The translations under genes and the position numbers were made by a program. This document shows, piece by piece, positions 33,609-46,300 of a stretch of DNA of 64,000 nt (its first letter is position 1; each line of letters starts with the position of its first letter). The notes beneath the pieces were generated by a model, which was given only the letters and a program-made list of their open reading frames with translations, was not told the origin of the DNA and ran no database searches. Source of the stretch: Halichondria panicea (lineage: Eukaryota; Porifera; Demospongiae; Suberitida; Halichondriidae); NCBI RefSeq assembly GCF_963675165.1, contig NC_087381.1:6015378-6079377 (forward strand). Reading direction: 5' to 3'.

Positions 33609-34330
33609 ATGATGGGCAAAAAGTACTCTACACCTGCTCAAGTTCCTTTTCCTTTATCAAAATTAGTGACTGGCCATGGTAAGTATACAGTTGGTTTACA
33701 GAACGTGTGTAATTAGTTAATTCAACCCAGGTCCCATAAATTATCACTCCAGTTTGGATGATCAAGTAGATCACCTGGGCGCATCGTTTCAATGGCTAAC
33801 GAATGAAGCATATCGAAGAATGAAGATATCTGATGTTAGTGTTGACGAGATCTATTTCGCTATATCAATTATACATATGAAATGTTTCGCTAAAAATTAT
33901 GTTAACGAATGCTTTGAGAAAGCCAATACGCTCGCAAAGATTTGGGGCAAACTAAATCATTTATGGGATTTCTTCAACTATGAGCTTTTCCAACAAGTGG
34001 TTCGAGTCATGTTCACTAAAGCAGACGATCCTTTGCTGAGCGAACTAGCCAAGTACGAGAGTGAGATGGAAATATTTTGTTCTAGAACAAAGTTTTGTGA
34101 CTTTGTTAACCATTGGCCATTTTCAATTGCAAAACCGAAGCAAAAAGCGATAAAAAAACTTAAAAAAATACTCGTTACAGTGGACCAAAAATGGGAAGAT
34201 TGCACTTTACATGATGCTAAAAGAATTTTTTCAGTAAGCTTTTCGCTACCTCAGGAATTTATGGTGTTGAAAGGTGCTTGTACCGGGATCCTCCCTCCAT
34301 CTGTGGCCAGCTCAATAAAGAAACTACAAG
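33609..34330 (+). CDS. First two exons: start and unrecognised sponge-type N-terminal domain
   Basis: ATG ATG at 33609 opens MMGKKYSTPAQVPFPLSKLV; the exon ends CAT-G|GTAAGT, phase 1. Exon 2 (33731-34330) continues PINYHSSLDDQVDHLG and holds about 200 residues of mostly helical sequence with FNYELFQQVVRVMF, CDFVNHWPFS, DQKWEDCTLHDAKRIF and FMVLKGACTG. I do not recognise it as a named domain. It is not transmembrane. Past the donor the frame stays open to 34431, but the splice at 34331 links in phase to the Death exon. Confidence 0.75.
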
Positions 34331-37300
34331 GTAATAGTTCTGTTCTCTTCCAGCTCCATAATTGGCACATACCTGAAAAACTCCTTACCATCAGCTCTTA
34401 TTTTTGGAAGTTTCAGTTGTACGAAAATTAATACGGTGTGTATTGTGTTTTTCAATAAAGTGCCGTATTTCTTTTCTTCTCAGTTTTGACAATGGAAACA
34501 CTAGAGAAAGAAAATAAAATCACTGACGAGCAGCTGGACACAAGAGTAGAAGAAACTGATCTACCTCAATTATCCTCATATTTCGACAACACTGACGACT
34601 ATGTTGAAATGCTGGGGCTCTCACCTGGACAGCAAACTTGTGTCATTGAAGAGAAGGCTAGAACAGCCATAAATCAGACACAAGCTGGAATAAAGTTGGC
34701 TCTGAAATACTGGCTGGACAGAGTTCTTGCAGAGGGCACGTTCAGAGCTCTGCTACTTATCCTAATCTCCCTGGACAAAGGAGACATTGCTATCAAGGTG
34801 GCACAGTACTTGTCAGCCAAAGGTGAGTGATTATCTGTACTAACATAGAGCTGAAAATGTGCTAGTGTCTGATAAACGGTAAGAACAGACAAAAAATCGA
34901 TCATCAGACACAACCTACCGTTTCTTCTGTAGGGGGATATGCTGAGAGTCGCATAGTAATTATGTAAGGACAATAATTAAACAATAAAACCCCCAAAGTT
35001 GGAGTTGCAAAACGCTTGTATGTCCATGCAGCAATTATTTCTGCTGAGTCACTCGCGTATCAATGATCAGACAGAAAATGAGGTCAAAGGTCAAATGTTA
35101 TTGGCACCTCACGCAACTGGGGTCAAAGGTCATTAGTGAGCGTGTGCGTGGATGCCAATGACATTTGACCTTTGACCCCATTTGTTGTCTGATCATTGAT
35201 ACACGAGTGACTCAGCAGAAATAATTGCTGCATGGACATACAAGCGTTTTGCAACTCCAACTTTGGGGGTTTTATTGTTTAGTTATTGTCCTTACATAGT
35301 TACTAATGTAGAGAATAAAATTATTGATGCTCAGAATTAAAATCAAGATTCTGTAAGTGTATAAGTAAACGCTCATCGCAGGCTAGTACTTTTTTATGCC
35401 TCGAGGACTAGCCGCACGAGGAATACGATAAAGCTGACTGTGTGTGTGCATGTGTGCGTGCGTATTCCAGCTGTTACTGCTCAACGGTTGCAATGCGACG
35501 AAAACTAACAGCTTCTATAGGCTTCTAGCCACGTTCTCTTGGATTTTGATTCGTGGATTAGCAAACTAAAGCTTCTTTCTCGAGTTAGGCTAGTTTGACA
35601 CACATTGAAGGCTGTTGCAGTCTCTTCAGAATCTGTCATAGCATCATCTGTTCGCACAAACTTTCTATTCAACACATGAGTTAGCCTTGCACTAAGCTAG
35701 CTATAGTAGCCTGATCTCTTTGGACACACCCTTTAATTATTCCTATAGATGCAATGCGCATGCGCACTCATCCCCACATGTTAGAGAATTCAGTGGCAGA
35801 TCAACTTACTGGGTATACTTCTTTTCTTGAGGTCCTGGTATACCGATAAGCAAATGATACCATATAGACTAGATAACAATAGATTGGTGTACACAAGTCT
35901 GGTAACAATAGATACATGTACACAAGTGTTTTCTTCTCAGTATTAATATTTAGATAGATACACACTTTCTGCTTGTTTATATACTATACTGCATGTCTGT
36001 GCTTAAAGGGAAGGTACCATGAAAAAATAAAGTTTTATTTTTTTGCCTTAAAATGTTCTTTGTGGGGTATAAAATAGTCCTGAGACAAAAAAATATTTTT
36101 CTGAAAATTAACTTTTCAGAGAAACAGGACTGTAGGAACACAATTTCTGGCTTAAAATTTTGCTTCCTGTTGTGGTCAAATGTGGGCGCGGTCAAACGTG
36201 ACGTCAGAGTAGGCATTTGTGCTGCATGTAAAATGTATTCTGTGTGTGTTGAGTGTGTTGCAGCTGGTTGCTCCTTTACATCTAGCAGTCATACAGTTCT
36301 CTCAGTTGAAATATGAGTGGGAAAAACAAGTCCTATGTACCAGAGCTCACTGAAAAGCAACAGAATCCTGTTTTTGTGTACAGTGAAAACTCACAGATAT
36401 GACCTCCCTTGCTGCTCAGTTTGGGATCCAAAAGAGGAAGAATCTGAGGTCTGGAGCCATTCTAACTGTTTTCTATAAGGCAGTTATTCAGAAATAAACT
36501 GCCATATCGTCCTGTAAAAAGAGAGGCCCTGAGATCAGAGTCATGGAATGGAGAGATAGCCCTATAGAGAAGTGCCCGGTCAGCCGCTGTATACGGAAAA
36601 GCGAGAACGGAGACAGGTTAATAGCTTCTGTTTTTGTTCAATCATGTATAATTATAATACCTCGCTGCAGTTGATACTTGATGCTTTACAAGAGACAACC
36701 TCTCTATACCGTGACTCCTGCATGTAGACCCGGCATGCAACTGAGACTCCTGATCAGACTACATAATTATGCATGCAGTACCTCTCTTCCTATTTTCATG
36801 TTGGAAACAACTTCAGCAAGGGTCTCATTGTCATGCAAAGACAAGTGAAACCAAAACTTGACGTGTTAATAATGTAAAGATTACCGATAGTAACTCAAAC
36901 CCCATCTAAATTATAAATTATAACTATACCAAGGATGTCGATATTTAGTGTGAAGTGCTTGGACTCATGCATGGTGACTCTCCCCCTGTTGTCAAATCCC
37001 ATACAACCTAATTTTGAGCCCAGCATCTTCTTCTCCTAAACGTTTGTCGCGACATTGACAAAAACATAACTTTTAAATTGTCTCAAGAGTAATACACGTA
37101 ATACAGGTTGAGTCAATAATCCTGCATGTGAAGAAGAAGGAAATTTGTTACGAATCGCAGCTATACTGCATGCACAGCTTGGTAGAACAACTCGTATAAT
37201 TATATGTCTTCCAAGCCAGCCCCAGCACAACCGACTAGTTAAGAAAGTTATACCTTTCACACTGATAAACTTACTGGTGTATACTTCATTCTCATCTGCC

Positions 37301-40300
37301 TCACCATATCTGTGTTTGTGGGCAGTGTACGCCATCTGTAGCACCCACATATCAAGGATCAAATCCATCACACTGATTCTCTATTGGTATAATACATTTC
37401 TACACAACGTACTACCGCATGCATTCACACCTGCATGACACACTCAATTGCATGACTGTATACTTATACATATAGACCTAGTCTATATACTAATTAGTCA
37501 ATTAACATTTCCTATCCTGCCTTCATTGTCACCATCATCATCACCACTCGAACTAGCATGGGAAGGCTTTCTCGCTCATACAGATATGGCTCCACAGCGC
37601 TTGTTTTATCTTCACTGCAGCTTTTTTCATGCTCAACAGATGAGAAGGAGTAGGAAAAACTCAACTGGCTTGAAAATCATAGCTAAAATCACATGTGTCT
37701 GTCAGTCAGACTCATGCAGCCACCAGTATGCATCAATTCAATGTTTACTAGTACCTACTCTGACGTCACGTTTGACCGCGCCCACATTTGACCTCAACAG
37801 GAAGTAAAATTTTAAGCCTTTCTTAACAATCCTGTTCCTCACAAACTTTAATTTAGAAAAAAATTTTTTTGCATCAAGGTTATTTTATATCTCACAAAGA
37901 ACATTTTAAGGCAAAAAAATAATTCTTTATTTTTTCATGGTACCTTCCCTAAAGGTTTGCTCCCATGCAGGGCCACTGTTTGGCTACAGGCAATTTAAGA
38001 CGATCAGTATACACTATTAACTGTGGACACCCCTTTCTTGTGAAACAATCAAAGCACACTGCAAATTATTTACTTGTTCTATAACACTCTGAGCGAAAGC
38101 AAAAACATGGCGAGAGGCATTAGCAAGCGCACGTTTGCAACACTCATTACTTAGGCAATCAACATAATGTGGAGGGTGCAAACTCTCAGGGTACAAACAG
38201 GACTGCTCTTATGACATGTACATAACTCACTGCGTTTGGGATGCTATAACCTTTGGGTTTTGTATAGCAAAAACTGCCTGTAATCTAAAGAGTACAATGC
38301 CACTAATATTATTTGTGAGTAGATATGGTGGAATATTTCTAAGAAATGGTGCTGATACCATTGTGTAGGTGAATGAAACATAATTATTCAAAAATGTTTC
38401 TAAAACGTTTTAGTGGGAAATCATTTAGGTGAAAACGGGGGGGTGATTGTAAAAAAATGTATGTAACTCTGTAAGTAAAGTCTTTTCTGGATAGGTTTGT
38501 TACCAAATGTTAGATAATTTTCATGTGTAAAAAATTAGACCTTAGCCAAGAAATTTACTTCAGTTCCCTTGCTATAATTATAACCGAAAAGGCACCTTTA
38601 AACACAGTACGAAGCAGCGTGTGTACTTGTACGCATACATGTTAAACCAAGAGCACATTACAGAAGGAGCGTCTAACTCTGCATGGGTTCGGAAATCGCA
38701 TCTTGTGTGTTTTCCTAAACGCTGCATTGCCTTATAAGAAAAGTGTTTTACAGACCGCTGTCAGCCTGTGAATATCATTGGATTTGAACGGATTTTGTAA
38801 GTAGTGCAGCAGCAGGAGAGCTATAATTATAGGTTGAGCCAGAAAGAACTAAAATGAATAGCTAGGTCTTTGATGGATGTTGGCCGGTATACATCATGCA
38901 TGAAAGAGACTGTCATTGGTGAGATATCCAATTACTTTGTAAAGAGAAAGTTTGCTAAGCTAGCTGTAGCTTTTCATTTTTATTGACATGCTTGGTAAAG
39001 CAGAGATTGAAAGAGAAGGGGATATAAAACTAGATCACGTGAGCTTAGTATGTGCTCAATGTAAAACAGAGTAAAAAGTTTAGGCACTCTGCGTTGCTAA
39101 AAATGGCGGTTTAAATAACAAAACAGGCCCATGGGAAGCTGGATGACTCACTAATTGACTAGCCGCAGATAGTTTTAAAATATATTTGGTGGCAATAAAA
39201 TCCAGAACGCCAGATTCCCTGGTTTATTGGCTGTACTATAGCCTTTGTGGGACTGCAGAAAGCAAGTTGGTTTTCATAAGATGGTTCAGTGATGGGTTTT
39301 ACTGTTAGCTATGTATTGGTGCCTTTCTCAAAGGCTAGGTCGCTCTGATGCTGAAAGCATAATCGATTTTTAGTGTACCATTTTGCAAAATTTTGCTCCA
39401 GGACAAGTAAAAGAGGTCAAAAAAGTTAAAATGATCAAACAAGCTGTCTCTTGGCTTTTAGCTGAGGAGCTATTCCACTTCCCAACAGTCCACTCTTGCA
39501 TGTGTATATAAAAGCTATTAGTAGCTTCATGTTATGTAGCTTTGGCATCTCCACCGAGGCATCAGCACACCTGCGGTGCTTTCATTTCATTTAATCAGGA
39601 GCACATTACAGAAGGAGCGTCTTACCTCGGGAATCGCATCTCATGCAAGTTTGCAAAGCATATAATAACCTTATGCAAAACCGCGAAGTGCATGGGTGAT
39701 AATCATCTGCGGGCGAATGCTATTTGAGCTGACGATGCACTTTTACCAGAGATTGAAGAGAGAGGGATATGAAACTTGATGACGTGTACATACAATCCGT
39801 GATGCCCGAAATGGGCGTGGTACGTTGTCTGTACTGCAAGTTCTATGTAAAATCATGTAAAACACTTTGGGGACTGTATCTCTAGACTTGCTGCTACATA
39901 TAGAACAAAGTTGATATGATGACCATTATTTTAATGATCGACCATGATTGTTGTTAAAAACGATCACTGCCAAAAGTTCAAGTCTAAAATAATAATTATT
40001 AATGGCTGCAAATCAGCAGAGCCTTGCAGCTCTCTTCTCATTCTTGCAGCTACCAATAGCTATAGTGTTCTAGTGTAGAGCTAACTACTAAGTAGAGTAG
40101 CAACACTCGGTATAGTATAAGGCAAGCTACGTGCTCTTCTGAAAAGGCTGCAATTGCATTCCAACTCGGTAAGTAAAACTAAGCATAACTCGAGAACGAA
40201 CTTTATGTTATGTAGCTTTGGCATCTCCACCGAGGCATCAGCACCTGCAGAATTAAATCCAAGTAAACATGACTATAGAAGCTTATAATATAGAAACTCT

Positions 40301-43300
40301 TGATTCATCCTTGAACAGCTTGCAAAAATGTTCATCATGATTGATATAATGTGTGTAAAAAAGCTATTAGTAGCTTTATGTTATGTAGCTTTGGCATCTC
40401 CACCGAGGCATCAGCACCCGCAGTGCTTTCATATTAAAGCTGGAATTGTTGTATGCTACCTTTGGCCAGGGTCTATATAGGGTATGTATTGTACATAATT
40501 ATAGGCTCATGCAATACATTGCATGTGCAATCGAATTCCCCTTATATTCTTTAGCTTGCTGTCAATTATTTGAGCTTGCTTGCTGGCAGAAATTAAATGT
40601 GTTTTCTTGTGTATGTAGGAGAAGCTGTTGTGGAAGTCACTAAAAAATCTAACGAGTTCAGCAGTTTTGGAATTAAAATTACCGTCCCGGAAAATTCGCT
40701 ACCTGAAGGTATCGATACGTGTGTCCTACACATATCCTTCGAGTTATCCACTAACTTTGAGATTCCCGCTAACTCAGAACTACTCAGTTCAATTTATCGT
40801 GTGAAGTGTGAGCCCAAAATGCAGTTCAAGAAGCCTGTCACCCTGGAAATGCAACACTGCATGAGCTTAAACTCTGACCATCAACAAAGGCTTGTCTTTG
40901 CTCGAGCAACAGATCAGAGTAAAAAGTTTGAGATCCTGGAGGGTGGTCACTTTCCTATTGGTGAACGCTATGGATCCATCCAGCTTACTAGTTTCAGTTG
41001 GTTTACAACTTTGTGTGAATTATTAGGCTATCCAACTGAGAAGATGTACAGTGCATTGCTCTTCAGAAATAACTTGCCCTGTGACGTAATTGACATGAAA
41101 TGTGTGGTATGTCAGGATCTAGACACTCATGTAAAGGTAGGTTTCCACAATCATAATTTGTGAGCCTATAATGAATTATACAATAATTATAATTATGCCT
41201 ATACCATGCAGTGTTACGTAACATAATCATTACAGGTAATTAGAGAGGCTTTAGAAAGAGATGGATTCACAAAAGAAATGGATCTAGATCAAATTCAATT
41301 TGAAAATACAGTAGAGATGAAGCTACATTCAGAGAATCCCGAGCTTTGGACTGTTACTAGAGTAACATCCACTGTGAGTTATAGTAGTATCAGTGGTAGT
41401 TTTTAAAACAAAAGCATAATTATAGTTACACTCTTGGGGAGGATCATATATAATGCAACAAAACAATGGACATGCATGCAGGTGTAACTATATTATCATG
41501 AACTTTCTATCTTGTATATATAGCTGTCCAGAGATTGTATTGAGGGATACTCAAGCGTGTTGGATTCTAATAGACGGCGTGGAGTTATTCCAGCCATCCA
41601 TTATAGATTTAACCTAAAGGAAAAAAATATTTCTGAATCAGTAAACTTTCTGCTGACAAAAACCGATTTAGAGAGCCAACACTTGATCCTACATATTTGC
41701 TGTAAGTATATATATAATTATAATGATCTTTCCTGAATTTTACTGTCCTGATACTTGCAACAAACCATGCATCCTTAACAACTTAGTTTCCTCAGTACCC
41801 CACACTCTGGGAAATAGTGACTCAGCTACACAGAGAGGTCAGTTTGTGTGTATAATTATAGTAGATGATTAATTATGTGCAGCTATATTTTTATATTTTT
41901 ATTTTCCTCAGTATGTCAGACTGCCGGGAAGAGTGACTTAACCACACAGAGAGGTTTGTATATAATTATAAGTGCATTGTCTACAATATACGTACATAGC
42001 TATAGCTACATTAATAATATTAAGCCAAATTAAGACAGTCATATAATATAATTATATATAGGTTATGAAGTGTCAACAAGCTATGATTGCGAATCCATTG
42101 TGAAGACCTCATCATCAGGTTTGATTGCTATAACATTGTATTGTTATAGATGTGTCAACGAAATAGCCCATGCATGCACAGCTTCAGCTAGTAATCGTAG
42201 ATTCAAGTACCTATATTATTCAAAGAGGTAAACTATATAGTTATGTATATACGTTAATTATATAGTAATTAGTATTCTAAACATGTTCACGTCACTGCAT
42301 GCTCATTGCCTCTTATGTATATAGCTAGTCGAATCCCTCTCCAAGATCTAATAAAGCGATACCGCCTGACTGACAAGCAACTCAACAGTGAAATCAAGAA
42401 ATCTGATACTCCCGTTATAGCCCACTATTTCGAAAATGTGCAACTTTATTCGAGTGCAATGGAACTAACTCTTGCTGAAGAAGCTGATGTGAAAGAATTG
42501 CGTCGTGTAGATGGCAATCAAACAGCCATGATGAAGTGCTTGCAAATCTGGAAAAAGCATGCTCCTTCTCAAGCAACTTACAGAGCTCTACTGGATATTG
42601 TACTGGGATTGGGGGAAGGTAACACAGCTCATCAAATCTGTCAGCAATTTACTCGACGTAAGTACATGTACATACGTTATTTCATATCAGGTGAATCCCC
42701 TGAGAAGCTACTCAAAATTTAACGCGTGCTTGAAATTACAAAAACAAATTACCTGAATGGTGTCAGGAGCACATAAGCTAGTACATGAATAGAGATGCAT
42801 ATGGAGTGTCTTATACTATATATGCAGTGTATTGCGGAAACAATAATCGTCCTAACTGTAATAATTTCCTTGTTTGTAATGTGCTAAGGCACTTGATCCG
42901 AATAATTATAATTAAGTATAGCAGAACTCAGCGGTTTGACATTATTATATATGGCAATGTTTTTACATAGCAAGATGATATAATTTCCGGGTATAGTAAC
43001 ACACTGCATCTCCTCATGTGCTCCTAATGATGTATGGTAGAAACTGGATTATTAGCATGCAGGCTGCATACAGTGTATCTTATATATAACTAGAGCACTG
43101 AAGTGCAAACCCTCAGCTGGTGACATGATACTAAAGAAAACGGAGGAATGGTATAATTATAATGCAGTGCATGTAGCATGCCTATATATGACTAGCACAG
43201 CACCTCAAACTAAACTAACAACGTACAACTACATGAGACATGCACTGTGAACTGGGATCACAGCAAAGAAGCCTGGAGTCTTAGACTAAGAGAAGTATGG

Positions 43301-46300
43301 CTCCTGCTAAGCTGGAGTATAGGATCCAGAGTCAGTCAACAACCATGCAGTCACAATTCTACTTTCTTGACCGTAGGCCTATTCAATTGTTCCTGGTACG
43401 GGATCACTTCAGTTGAAAATAGGTAATGAAGCCTATACGTAGTCAAGGCTTCATTACCTATTTGCAACTGAAGTGATCCCGTACCTTGACTCAAGGCCAT
43501 GTGCAAGTTTAGCTTTTGCTCGATTTTATTCGACAAAGGAGCTTTAACATCAAAGTCTGCCACAATTTAAAACAAGATACTGTTGTGTGAAGGCTATCCA
43601 TGCATGCTGTAAACGCAGTGCTGTGGCATCCAGGTGAGTAGAAAATCCCATCACAAACAAACAAACAAACAAACAAACAAACTAACAGACTACTATACCC
43701 GTGGCCGCCCACGCGCGCCTCGGGTAATTATGCCTCGGTGCACATGCATGCGCAAGCGAAGTATATTACAGTAGTACAGTGTGTTCGTGTGTGTGTCTGT
43801 GTAGACTGCATGCATGCATGCTACATCTGCTCAAGGTTCATTGAAGTACAACTAAGAGTTTCTATAGGCTTCTAAAGTCTATTTGCATTGAGTTCGACCC
43901 CGGAAGTTATGTGGTCAATTATGGCTTCATTTATGCTTTATGTGGTGGACAAGTATGCCTGGGACTTCTACATGGAAAATGCTAACTTTTAGCTGGTTGG
44001 AGCTTATCAGCTCTACAGCATATAGATAGAAGCGCTTTTTAACAAGGAATATGAAACTTTGAATTTCAGTAAAGTATGACAAAGTTATAACAACTTATGA
44101 AGGTCAAACTCAACACAAATAGACTTTAGTCATGTTTTCTTAGATTTAATTCGTGGATTTGCAAAATAATGCTTGGTTCTCGAATGAATACATTAATGTT
44201 CATTATAATAATAATTATGATGTGTGTATAAAAGCTACCGTATAGCAGGTAATTTTAGGGGGACAAAATATTCGTGGTTCAGCAATATTGAGACACTTCG
44301 TAGGTCATATTTTCGTGGTTGGAGCTTGCACTGCAGGTAAAGGTAGGCAAGGTCGTTTCATTCGTGGGTAAAACATTCGTGGTCAGACCTCCAACCACGA
44401 AAACCACGAATATTTTGCCCCACGAAAATTACACGCTATACGGTATTAGTAAAACCAGTAGGTTTTACATAGGATTGGCAGTGGGTTTGCCCGTTATTTT
44501 GACTCATGTTCAAATTGTTCTATCTCTGCAGGGAAAGGCCACATCAAGGAGCTGGCTAGACAGATAGTTTATTTAGCCTTTTCTCTCTTTGTATCTCTCA
44601 TTTCATAATCCATGAACATTTTAATGAATGAATATTGTCATTTTAAAAATTGCACTATTTCGACGTTTCACTGCTCTTTGTCTGACTGACTAAGTAAGTA
44701 AGTAAGTTTCTTGCCCAGCATTTGTTCCAAGTACAGCCATCTCCAGGACATTCTGCACAGGGTTTCCAAACGACTACAACCTGGATTACAAAGCGCTTCT
44801 TCAGATTTGCGATTGCTTCCACGAGGCAGATGACCTCTCAGTCTCTATTTCTCTTACCTAGACAATTCCGCCATCTTTAATGACTCAGCAATTGCGTTGT
44901 GGCCAAATAATAGATAGGCGTGGCTAAGAAACCGCGCCTAAAATCAGAGTCTGCTTTTCTTCACACTGTTCAGCTCTAGCTCCCTTTCTCTGACAGGCAT
45001 GCTATATGCACTGGCTAGATATCATGCTCTTAAAATGGCTGTCATTTAATACTGATTCACAAATTCAACATATCAAGCAATGATTACTCATTACTATTGA
45101 ATTATTAGTCCCGAGAAGATATCTGATTAGTCCTGTCTTCTCTTCTTGAACTTCTGTACTGCCTCTTGACGTTCCACTTATGCATGTCATGATACGTAAA
45201 CTGTACTGAAAAAGAAAGGGAATCCGACTAGAAAAACATTTGCAATGTGAAAAATTACTAGGATTGGCCAGGGGAACCACAAAAAAGCATGGACACAAGA
45301 AATCAGACGAGAGCATAACTCCAATCCGTTACAACGTCATGAACATGTACAATACATAGTATATAGACTGCATGCATGTGTTCCAGATCCATCTACCAGC
45401 TTCCATCCACCACATCATTCCATGCAGGTCACCAGTACGGTCCGTGCATGTTAGACTTAGACTCGCCAGCCAGCCCTTCCCATGTTGGACTGTGTGTACC
45501 TGTGCTAAACACTGCATGTATTAGGAACATCAAATCATCATGATTATATGCCTGCACATTCCAAAATGTAAATATATATAGGGATTGGTCATCACTCCAC
45601 CAGTAAAAATTGCGTGGTATATAATTATATTGGCCGGGAAAACTATCAGTACATGCATGTGATTGACGTTGTAACGGATTGGAGTTAATGCTCTCGTCTG
45701 ATTTCTTGTTTCCATGCTTTTTTGTGGTTCCCCTGGCCAATCCTAGCAATTTTTCACATTGCAAATGTTTTTCTAGTCGGATTATAATAAGTGCTGACAT
45801 CAGCGTTTTACATTCAAATTGCACAGGAAGCGACTCATCACCAAGTGCATGAGCAGATATTTTTCCATATCGCACACCCGGAAGTATTATTGATTGGAAT
45901 AAAACGTTTTTCAGTGAGAGAACAAGAAAAACAATAATTTACACACATGCACTCATGATCATGCCTTCTGCAAGCTCTTCTGGTGTTCTAGAGTTTTATT
46001 TCTTCGTCTTTTAGCCGTTTTTTTTAGTTTTCAACTGGGAGAATTAATTTTGTTGCTACGCATCCTTCTGGTTGACAAAGCAACCACATGTCGCGCATGC
46101 GCAGATTCAACCTGCATTTGGTTTCTAAGCATTATCCCATGCATACTCGTTTGTGCGTAGTAACTGTCACTCGTGCCTGCTCTCCAGTATCCATAATATA
46201 GGATAATATCATATTAGTATAGCTTTATGTTATGTTGCTTTGGTACCTCCACCGAGATATAAATTGACACCACCGAGGCATCAGCACCTGTGGTACTTGT

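Noticed and set aside
43650-43740. AAAC repeat followed by a GC-rich ACCCGTGG...CCTCGGGT block, similar to 3555-3620
   Set aside because: Probably the 3' end of an old retroelement or MITE, but the two matches are too short to define ends or class.
45429-45875. 148-codon minus-strand frame
   Set aside because: Mostly made of one arm of a foldback element; no protein family seen.
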